From assembly GCA_902478605.1 (NCBI GenBank), contig CABSLQ010000058.1:1-19058 (forward strand): a stretch of DNA of 19,058 bases, given 5' to 3'. The stretch comes from an uncultured Oscillospiraceae bacterium. GTDB lineage: Bacteria; Bacillota; Clostridia; Oscillospirales; Acutalibacteraceae. The notes under the pieces are model-generated. The model ran no database searches. It had not been told where the DNA came from and saw only the letters and a program-made list of their open reading frames with translations. A program made the translations under genes and the position numbers. Below are positions 13,855 through 19,058 of the stretch, in pieces. Within the stretch, counting starts at the first letter, position 1. Every line of letters starts with the position of its first letter.

Positions 13855-14871
13855 TTATTTTTCGTATCCCTGCGGATTCTTCGACTGCCAGCGCCACGAA
13901 TCGCGGCACATATCCTCGATGCCGTATTCCGCCTTCCAGCCCAGCTTCTCCGCCGCCTTGGAAGGGTCGGAGAAGCAGGTGGCCACGTCGCCCGGCCGGC
14001 GGGGCTTAATGACATAGGGGACGGTCACGTTGTTGGCCGCCTCAAAGGCCTTGACGAGATCCAGCACGCTGTAGCCCACGCCGGTGCCGAGATTGAATAC
14101 CTCCGCACCGGTGTTTTTCAAGGCGAAGTCCACCGCCTTGACATGGCCGCGCGCGAGGTCCACCACATGGATATAATCGCGCACGCCGGTGCCGTCGTGG
14201 GTATCGTAATCGTTGCCGAAAATGTTGAGCATGGGCAGGCGGCCGATTGCCACCTGCGAGATATAGGGCATCAGGTTGTTGGGGATACCGTTGGGGTCTT
14301 CGCCGATGCGCCCGCTTTCGTGGGCGCCGATGGGATTGAAATACCGCAGCAGCACGACGCTCCATTCCGGATCCGATTTGGCGACGTCCTGCAGGATTTC
14401 TTCAATAATATACTTGGTGCGGCCGTAGGGATTGGTCACCGCGCCGGTGGGCATATCCTCTTTGAGAGGGGAGGGGTTGTTCATGCCGTACACCGTGGCG
14501 GACGAGCTGAATACCATGCGCTTGCAGCCCGCCTCGGCCATCACTTGGCAAAGGGTCACCGTGCCGGCGACGTTGTTGTCGTAATAGGTCAGCGGCTTAC
14601 TCACCGATTCGCCGACCGCCTTGAGCCCGGCAAAATGGATGACGGCATCGATTTTGTGCGCGGCGAAAACGCGGCGCAGCCCCTCCGCGTCGCGGATATC
14701 GCACTCGTAAAAGGGAAATTCCACACCGGCCAGCTCCCGTACCCGGCGCAGCGCTTCGGGCTTGGCGTTGTAATAATTGTCGATCACCACAACGTCATAA
14801 CCCGCCTTAATCATTTCGATGCAGGTATGGCTGCCGATATAGCCGCAGCCGCCCGTGATCAATATGGACAT
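13855..14871 (-). CDS. galE: UDP-glucose/UDP-N-acetylglucosamine 4-epimerase
   Basis: A 338-residue extended short-chain dehydrogenase that interconverts UDP-galactose and UDP-glucose with bound NAD in the cytoplasm. The NAD motif GGCGYIG is at 7-13, with S124 in SSSATVYG and the YxxxK pair Y149/K153; these numbers equal E. coli GalE, as does the total length. At the position of E. coli Tyr299 this protein has Cys299 (GDVATC), as in human GALE Cys307. A small residue there is known to admit UDP-GlcNAc/UDP-GalNAc, so dual activity is predicted. GAGGAGG is seven nt before the ATG. It is divergent from the nucleotidyltransferase-kinase genes, whose products would feed it UDP-sugars. Confidence 0.97.
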   Translation of the reverse strand: MSILITGGCGYIGSHTCIEMIKAGYDVVVIDNYYNAKPEALRRVRELAGVEFPFYECDIRDAEGLRRVFAAHKIDAVIHFAGLKAVGESVSKPLTYYDNNVAGTVTLCQVMAEAGCKRMVFSSSATVYGMNNPSPLKEDMPTGAVTNPYGRTKYIIEEILQDVAKSDPEWSVVLLRYFNPIGAHESGRIGEDPNGIPNNLMPYISQVAIGRLPMLNIFGNDYDTHDGTGVRDYIHVVDLARGHVKAVDFALKNTGAEVFNLGTGVGYSVLDLVKAFEAANNVTVPYVIKPRRPGDVATCFSDPSKAAEKLGWKAEYGIEDMCRDSWRWQSKNPQGYEK

Positions 14872-14932
14872 ATGGGTTCCTCCTCACAATCCGCTGATGC
14901 GGAAAATCGGGTTTACAGGGCCTTTTTCTTTC

Positions 14933-14960
14933 ATTATAGCTGGAAAAATGGGTTTTGCAA
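14933..14960 (-). promoter_or_regulatory. galE promoter
   Basis: On the - strand, TTGCAA (14955-14960), 16 nt, then TATAAT (14933-14938). The leader of about 55 nt has a small TCCGC/GCGGA stem just before the Shine-Dalgarno site. Confidence 0.7.
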
Positions 14961-14985
14961 TGGACGATTGTTGTATCCGACCTTT

Positions 14986-15020
14986 TTGACAAATGTTCTG
15001 ACGGAAACTGCATGGTTTAC
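14986..15020 (+). promoter_or_regulatory. candidate promoter/operator of the nucleotidyltransferase-nahK genes
   Basis: A consensus TTGACA -35 (14986-14991) has no good -10 at 17 nt (TGCATG, 15009-15014). That place is spanned by an imperfect inverted repeat, GGAAAC (15003-15008) and GTTTAC (15015-15020). The layout suggests a weak, regulated promoter, possibly with a LacI/GalR-like operator over the -10. This is inference. The leader to the ATG would be about 105 nt. Confidence 0.35.
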
Positions 15021-15126
15021 AGCAGGGAATTGCGGTATATTTAAAAAAACCAAGGCATCCCGCCTGCCGGCGGAGCGGCATGCCGTCCCCAATATACTAC
15101 AGCCGCCGGAGAAATGGAGTTGTCCC

Positions 15127-16053
15127 ATGGCAAGCGTACAAAAGCCTACCCTTATCATTATGGCCGCCGGTATGGGCAGCCGTTTCGGCGGACTCAAGCA
15201 GGTCACGCCCGTCGGGCCGAACGGTGAACTCATCATCGACTATTCCATCTACGACGCGATTGCCGCCGGCTTCGGCAAGGTGGTGTTCGTCATCAAGCAC
15301 GCCATCGAGGAAACCTTTAAGGAGCATATCGGCGACCGGATTGCCCGTCAGATCCCGGTGGAATATGTGTACCAGGAGCTGGACAGGCTGCCCGCAGGCT
15401 ATACCGTGCCCGAAGGCCGCACCAAGCCGTGGGGGACCGGCCATGCCGTGCTGTGCTGCCGCGACGTGGTGCATGAGCCCTTTGCGGTGCTCAACGCGGA
15501 CGATTACTACGGCCGCGAATGCTTCCAGCTGCTGGCCGATTTTCTCAGCCGGCCGCAGACGGACGGCAAAAAGCATATCGCCATGGCGGGGTATATCCTC
15601 GAGAATACGCTGACCGAGAACGGCTACGTCTCCCGCGGGATATGCACCGTGGACGGGGACGGCACCCTCACCGATCTGGTGGAGCGCACCCACATCGAGA
15701 TTGTGGACGGCAAAGCGCAGTTCACCGAGGATGACGGCGCCACCTGGGAGGTGCTTCCGGCGGGCTGCTATGTGTCGATGAACTGCTGGGCCTTCCCCGA
15801 CGGGTCGCTTGCCTGCTTTGAGGACAAATTCCGCGCCTTCCTCGACGAAAACGGCGGCAAGCTGAAAGCCGAGTTTTATCTGCCCTTTGTGGTCAACGCG
15901 ATGGTGGCCGCCGGCGAGGCGGACGTCAAGGTGCTGCCGACCCGGGATAAATGGTACGGCATGACCTATGCCGAGGATCATCAGAAGGTTATCGACGCCA
16001 TCGCCGGTATGATTCGGCAGGGTATATATCCGGAAAGGTTGTGGAGCAAGTGA
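15127..16053 (+). CDS. sugar-1-phosphate nucleotidyltransferase
   Basis: A 308-residue cytoplasmic NTP_transferase-fold enzyme that would join a sugar-1-phosphate to a nucleotide. The nucleotide-binding signature AAGMGSRFGGLK runs at 13-24, with VTPVGPNGELIIDYSI following; the metal-binding region is LNADDYYG (122-129). GRTKPWGTGHAV resembles the loop before the catalytic core. ATG 15127 has GGAG seven nt upstream; the frame stays open far upstream only as the antisense of galE. It is followed by nahK with a 4-nt overlap, so hexosamine-1-phosphate from that kinase is the likely substrate and a UDP-sugar the likely product, consumed by GalE. Specificity (UTP versus other NTP; GlcNAc-1-P, GalNAc-1-P or Gal-1-P) cannot be read from sequence alone. 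Confidence 0.85.
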   Translation: MASVQKPTLIIMAAGMGSRFGGLKQVTPVGPNGELIIDYSIYDAIAAGFGKVVFVIKHAIEETFKEHIGDRIARQIPVEYVYQELDRLPAGYTVPEGRTKPWGTGHAVLCCRDVVHEPFAVLNADDYYGRECFQLLADFLSRPQTDGKKHIAMAGYILENTLTENGYVSRGICTVDGDGTLTDLVERTHIEIVDGKAQFTEDDGATWEVLPAGCYVSMNCWAFPDGSLACFEDKFRAFLDENGGKLKAEFYLPFVVNAMVAAGEADVKVLPTRDKWYGMTYAEDHQKVIDAIAGMIRQGIYPERLWSK

Positions 16054-17147
16054 GCACGGCAATGGAAGCGGCGGGCGTTTTCCAATTTGAGGGTACGCCG
16101 GTCGATGCAAAGCCTTACGGCTGCGGGCATATCAACGACACCTACTGCGTGTGCTGCGAGCGGGAGAACAAGCCCCAGCGCCGGTACATTCTGCAGCGTG
16201 TCAACCATCATGTTTTCCAGGACGTGCCCGCCCTGATGGAAAACATGATCGCGGTGACCGCCTTCCTGCGCAAAGCGGTCATCGCCGAGGGCGGCGACCC
16301 CGACCGGGAGTGCCTGACCCTCATCGACACCAAGGACGGCGCGAAATATTACCGGGATCCGGACGGCAACTACTGGCGCGCCTTCATCTTCATTGAAAAC
16401 GCCATCACCTATCAGACGGTGGGCAAGCCGGAGCATTTCTATTATTCCGGCTGCGCCTTCGGAAAATTCCAGCGGCTGCTTGCCGATTACCCGTCGGCCA
16501 CGCTGCACGAGACCATCCCGCATTTCCACGATACAGCCTCGCGGTACCGCGATTTTGAAAAGGCGGTGGAGGAAAACGTCACCGGCCGCGCCGCCGACGT
16601 CGCGGAGGAGATCGCCTTTATCCGTGCGCGCAAGGCGGACTGCTCCATTCTGGTGGATATGCTGGAACGGGGCGAGCTGCCGCTGCGCGTGACCCATAAC
16701 GATACCAAGCTGAACAACGTCATGCTGGACGACGTGACCGGCCGTCCCGTGTGTGTCATTGACCTTGACACCGTGATGCCCGGCCTGTCGCTGTACGACT
16801 TCGGCGACAGCATGCGGTTCGGTACCAACCCGGCCGCCGAGGACGAAAAGGATCTGTCCAAGGTCTACTGCGATCTGAACCTGTTTGAGCAGTATACCAA
16901 GGGCTTTCTCGAGGAATGCGGTTCCATGCTGACCGATAACGAGATCGCCATGCTGCCCCTGTCGGCTAAGCTGATGACCCTCGAATGCGGCATGCGCTTC
17001 CTGGCCGACCATATTGCGGGCGATACCTATTTCAAAATCCATCGCGAAGGGCATAACCTCGACCGCTGCCGCACCCAGCTCAAGCTGGTCGCGGACATGG
17101 AAAGCAAGATGGATGCCATGAAACAAATCGTTGAGAAATACAGATGA
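16050..17147 (+). CDS. nahK: N-acetylhexosamine 1-kinase (NahK-type phosphotransferase)
   Basis: A 365-residue kinase of the aminoglycoside-phosphotransferase fold that would phosphorylate GlcNAc or GalNAc at the anomeric carbon using ATP. It matches what I recall of Bifidobacterium longum NahK (LnpB, 359 residues) along its length: YGCGHINDTY near residue 23, RYILQRVNHHVF, LRVTHNDTKLNNVMLD with catalytic D218, IDLDTVMPG with metal ligand D238/D240, DFGDSMRFG, AEDEKDLSKV, and ECGMRFLADHI. The start chosen is GTG 16050, which forms a GTGA overlap with the preceding stop and implies translational coupling. GTG 16041 and ATG 16062 are alternatives. Aminoglycoside resistance is not implied. Homoserine kinase-like relatives are excluded by the NahK-specific segments. 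Confidence 0.88.
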   Translation: MSTAMEAAGVFQFEGTPVDAKPYGCGHINDTYCVCCERENKPQRRYILQRVNHHVFQDVPALMENMIAVTAFLRKAVIAEGGDPDRECLTLIDTKDGAKYYRDPDGNYWRAFIFIENAITYQTVGKPEHFYYSGCAFGKFQRLLADYPSATLHETIPHFHDTASRYRDFEKAVEENVTGRAADVAEEIAFIRARKADCSILVDMLERGELPLRVTHNDTKLNNVMLDDVTGRPVCVIDLDTVMPGLSLYDFGDSMRFGTNPAAEDEKDLSKVYCDLNLFEQYTKGFLEECGSMLTDNEIAMLPLSAKLMTLECGMRFLADHIAGDTYFKIHREGHNLDRCRTQLKLVADMESKMDAMKQIVEKYR

Positions 17148-17163
17148 TATACTCATAGTTTAT

Positions 17164-17199
17164 AAAAACGCCGTTTCCCTTTGACGAGACGGCGTTTTT
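17164..17199 (+). terminator. terminator-like hairpin between nahK and the GH35 gene
   Basis: An 11-bp stem (17164-17174 with 17189-17199), AAAAACGCCGT/ACGGCGTTTTT, a 14-nt loop, with the T-tract forming part of the stem. It lies 16 nt after nahK and ends 24 nt before the GH35 ATG. It could end the kinase transcript or attenuate read-through into GH35. Confidence 0.8.
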
Positions 17200-17223
17200 A
17201 TCGCCATAAAAAGGAGGACAGGC

Positions 17224-18978
17224 ATGGGCGTTTTAACGGTACAGGGTCATGATTTTTATCTGGACGGGGAAAAAACCGTCCTGATTTCGGGGGCGATCCA
17301 CTATTTCCGCGTGGTGCCGGAATACTGGGAGGACCGGCTGAAAAAGCTGCGGGCCTGCGGCTTCAACACGGTGGAAACCTATACCTGCTGGAACCTGCAC
17401 GAGAGACGGGAAGGGGAATTTGACTTTTCGGGCCGGCTGGACATCGCCCGGTTCCTCGACACGGCGGCCGCGCTGGGGCTGAACGTGATTCTGCGTCCGG
17501 GTCCGTATATCTGTTCCGAATGGGATATGGGCGGGCTGCCCTCCTGGCTGCTTACCTATCCCAACATGCGGCTGCGGTGCAACGACCCGGTCTATCTCGA
17601 AAAGGTGCGGCGGTATCTTGCCGAGCTGTTCCGCCTTGTGCGGCCGCGGCTGAGCACCAACGGCGGCAATGTCATAGCCGTGCAGATCGAAAACGAATAC
17701 GGCAGCTACGGCGACGATAAGGATTACCTGCGGGCCATCGAAGCGATTTACCGGGAGAACGGGGTGGACTGTCTGCTGTTCACCTCGGACGGTCCGGAAA
17801 GCTTCATGCTCAGCGGCGGCACCCTGGACGGCGTGGTGGCCACCGCCAACTTCGGCAGCGATCCGGCGGGCAACTTCGAGAAGTTCCACCGGTTCCGCCC
17901 CGACGGCCCTTCCATGTGCACCGAGTTCTGGAACGGCTGGTTTGACCACTGGTATGAGGAGCATCACACCCGCCCCGCCGCCGATACGGCGCAGGTGTTC
18001 GGCGAGATGCTCGACATGGGGGCGTCGGTCAACTTCTATATGTTCCACGGCGGGACCAACTTCGGCTTTACCAACGGCGCCAACTATGCGGATCAGTACC
18101 AGCCCACCGTGACCAGCTATGATTTTGACTGCCCGGTGAGCGAATGCGGCGACCTGACCCCCAAATATTTTGCGGTCAAGGAGGTCATTGAAAAGCGGTT
18201 CGGCAAGGCGCCCGATCTGGCGGTGGGCAACCTGCCCAAAGCGGCGTACGGCGAGGTGACGCTGTCCGAAGCGGCGCCGCTCTTTGCCAACGTGCCGCGG
18301 CTGGCCGCACCGGTGCGGGCCGCCGCCCCCCTGACCATGGAAGAATTGGGACAGGATTTCGGCTTTGTGCTCTATTCCACCGAGCTGCACGGTCCCTTTG
18401 AGGAGCTGCCCCTGGTTCTGGAGGGGGTGCACGATCGGGCGCTCATCTATGTGAACGGCGCATACCGCGGCGTCCGGGAGCGGGACGGCCGCCATAACGA
18501 CGAAATCCTGCTGGGCCTGGCGGCGGGCGAGAGCCTCCGCCTGGACATTCTGGTGGAAAACATGGGCCGGGTGAATTACGGCTGGAGGCTGCGGGACCAA
18601 AAGGGCATTACCGGCGGGGTGCGGCTGGGTCAGCGGCATCATTTCGGCTGGGAAATGACCTCCCTGCCCTGCGACGATTTGTCGGGCCTGCAGTATGCCC
18701 CCCAGACGGCCGGGGTGGAAGCGCCCACCTTCCTGCGGGGAAGCTTCACGGTGGACACGCCGGCGGACACCTTCCTGCGTCTGGACGGCTTCACCAAGGG
18801 TGTGGCCTTTATCAACGGGTTCAATCTCGGCCGGTACTGGAACCCGGCCGGGCCGCAGAAGACCCTGTATGTGCCGGCGCCGCTCCTGAAGGCCGGGAAA
18901 AACGAGCTGGTGGTTTTCGAGCTGGAGCACAGCGAGAGCAACCGGGTCCTTCTCACCGATACGCCCGATTTGGGTTAA
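17224..18978 (+). CDS. GH35 beta-galactosidase, cytoplasmic
   Basis: A 584-residue retaining beta-galactosidase of glycoside hydrolase family 35. The TIM-barrel part (about 1-320) shows ISGAIHYFRV, ETYTCWNLHE, LRPGPYICSEW, the acid/base E158 in QIENEYGSYG, the nucleophile E234 in CTEFWNGWFDHW, and FYMFHGGTNFGF. The C-terminal part (about 350-584) has jelly-roll segments ending with GFTKGVAFINGFNLGRYW. There is no signal peptide or anchor, so it should act inside the cell on imported oligosaccharide. AAGGAGG (17211-17217) is six nt before the ATG. It follows nahK, GalE and the nucleotidyltransferase, which points to Gal-beta-HexNAc disaccharides rather than lactose, though GH35 specificity varies and cannot be fixed from sequence. 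No clear separate promoter was found. Confidence 0.95.
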   Translation: MGVLTVQGHDFYLDGEKTVLISGAIHYFRVVPEYWEDRLKKLRACGFNTVETYTCWNLHERREGEFDFSGRLDIARFLDTAAALGLNVILRPGPYICSEWDMGGLPSWLLTYPNMRLRCNDPVYLEKVRRYLAELFRLVRPRLSTNGGNVIAVQIENEYGSYGDDKDYLRAIEAIYRENGVDCLLFTSDGPESFMLSGGTLDGVVATANFGSDPAGNFEKFHRFRPDGPSMCTEFWNGWFDHWYEEHHTRPAADTAQVFGEMLDMGASVNFYMFHGGTNFGFTNGANYADQYQPTVTSYDFDCPVSECGDLTPKYFAVKEVIEKRFGKAPDLAVGNLPKAAYGEVTLSEAAPLFANVPRLAAPVRAAAPLTMEELGQDFGFVLYSTELHGPFEELPLVLEGVHDRALIYVNGAYRGVRERDGRHNDEILLGLAAGESLRLDILVENMGRVNYGWRLRDQKGITGGVRLGQRHHFGWEMTSLPCDDLSGLQYAPQTAGVEAPTFLRGSFTVDTPADTFLRLDGFTKGVAFINGFNLGRYWNPAGPQKTLYVPAPLLKAGKNELVVFELEHSESNRVLLTDTPDLG

Positions 18979-19058
18979 GCAGAAGAGAAAAGAAGCCCGC
19001 CGGTATTTGAACCGGTCCAGTAAAAATGGACAATGGACAAAACGCCCCCTGTGTAGGA
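18979..19058. other. right-edge intergenic fragment with small repeats
   Basis: Two adjacent 5-bp stems, CCGGT/ACCGG (19000-19015) and GTCCA/TGGAC (19015-19031), and a tandem TGGACAA duplication (19027-19040) lie after the GH35 stop. The last bases, AAAACGCCCCC and following, look like the first arm of a GC-rich terminator whose second arm is outside the window. Nothing coding is seen. Confidence 0.35.

Noticed and set aside
13397..13909. 170-codon open frame across the intergenic region before galE
   Set aside because: It overlaps the ends of two real genes antisense or out of frame, encodes low-complexity Ala/Gly/Pro stretches from the hairpins, and has no ribosome site.
14143..15126. Open-frame extension of the nucleotidyltransferase by 328 codons upstream
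   Set aside because: It is antisense to galE and passes through the intergenic promoters; the Shine-Dalgarno site and family N-terminus place the start at 15127.
16050..17147. Aminoglycoside resistance kinase
   Set aside because: The fold is shared, but NahK-specific segments and the sugar-gene context identify a hexosamine kinase.
17181..17210. Promoter TTGACG with CATAAA inside the nahK-GH35 hairpin
   Set aside because: The spacer would be 18 nt and transcription would start within the GH35 Shine-Dalgarno site, leaving no usable ribosome site.
17233..18930. 565-codon open frame antisense to the GH35 gene
   Set aside because: Mirror frame of a well-conserved GH35 enzyme; no domain visible.

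Overview
The window reads as chromosomal DNA of a GC-rich member of the Clostridia, probably a gut Oscillospirales/Ruminococcaceae-type organism. This is inference from gene content: MetG with a C-terminal tRNA-binding domain, a C_GCAxxG_C_C protein, a G5/LysM/M23 cell-wall protein, a NahK-type sugar kinase, Gram-positive style Shine-Dalgarno sites and sigma-A-like promoters. No rRNA, tRNA, CRISPR array, transposase or phage gene was seen. There are fourteen convincing protein genes, all apparently intact.

Layout. 1-171 is a gene-free left edge with small hairpins. 172-1317 (-) is an iron-dependent alcohol dehydrogenase, divergent from a cysteine-motif protein (1513-1959, +); each has its own promoter. 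A bidirectional terminator (1984-2014) separates the latter from a convergent metG-tatD pair (2019-4805, -). metG is divergent from a branched-chain aminotransferase gene (5148-6227, +). The metG/ilvE spacer carries two recognisable promoters, a far-spaced inverted repeat, and a structured metG leader that ends in a two-codon mini-ORF. A very strong terminator (6257-6298) closes ilvE.

6436-11545 (+) is a tightly spaced five-gene run: a tandem AAA protein whose first AAA module looks dead, a YbjN-like protein, an RluA-type pseudouridine synthase, a zinc phospholipase C-like protein and LuxS. An AT-rich island (11546-11727) holds a good promoter and a perfect 10-bp hairpin at the predicted transcript 5' end. 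It leads into a membrane-anchored LysM-G5-M23 peptidase with an unusual basic N-terminal extension (11728-13491), closed by a 14-bp-stem terminator.

13855-18978 is the most coherent functional unit: galE (-), divergent from a sugar-phosphate nucleotidyltransferase gene, a NahK-type N-acetylhexosamine 1-kinase gene overlapping it by 4 nt, and, after a terminator-like hairpin, a GH35 beta-galactosidase without signal peptide. Together they describe a cytoplasmic route for beta-galactosyl-HexNAc sugars (lacto-N-biose, galacto-N-biose or LacNAc type). The disaccharide would be hydrolysed, the HexNAc phosphorylated at C1, the phosphate activated to a nucleotide sugar, and the UDP-sugar epimerised. 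The GalE carries Cys at the position equivalent to E. coli Tyr299, which fits use of UDP-HexNAc. The set resembles the bifidobacterial lnp pathway with a hydrolase in place of the phosphorylase and an NTP-transferase in place of the GalT-type enzyme. This is the best candidate for a little-described system in the window.
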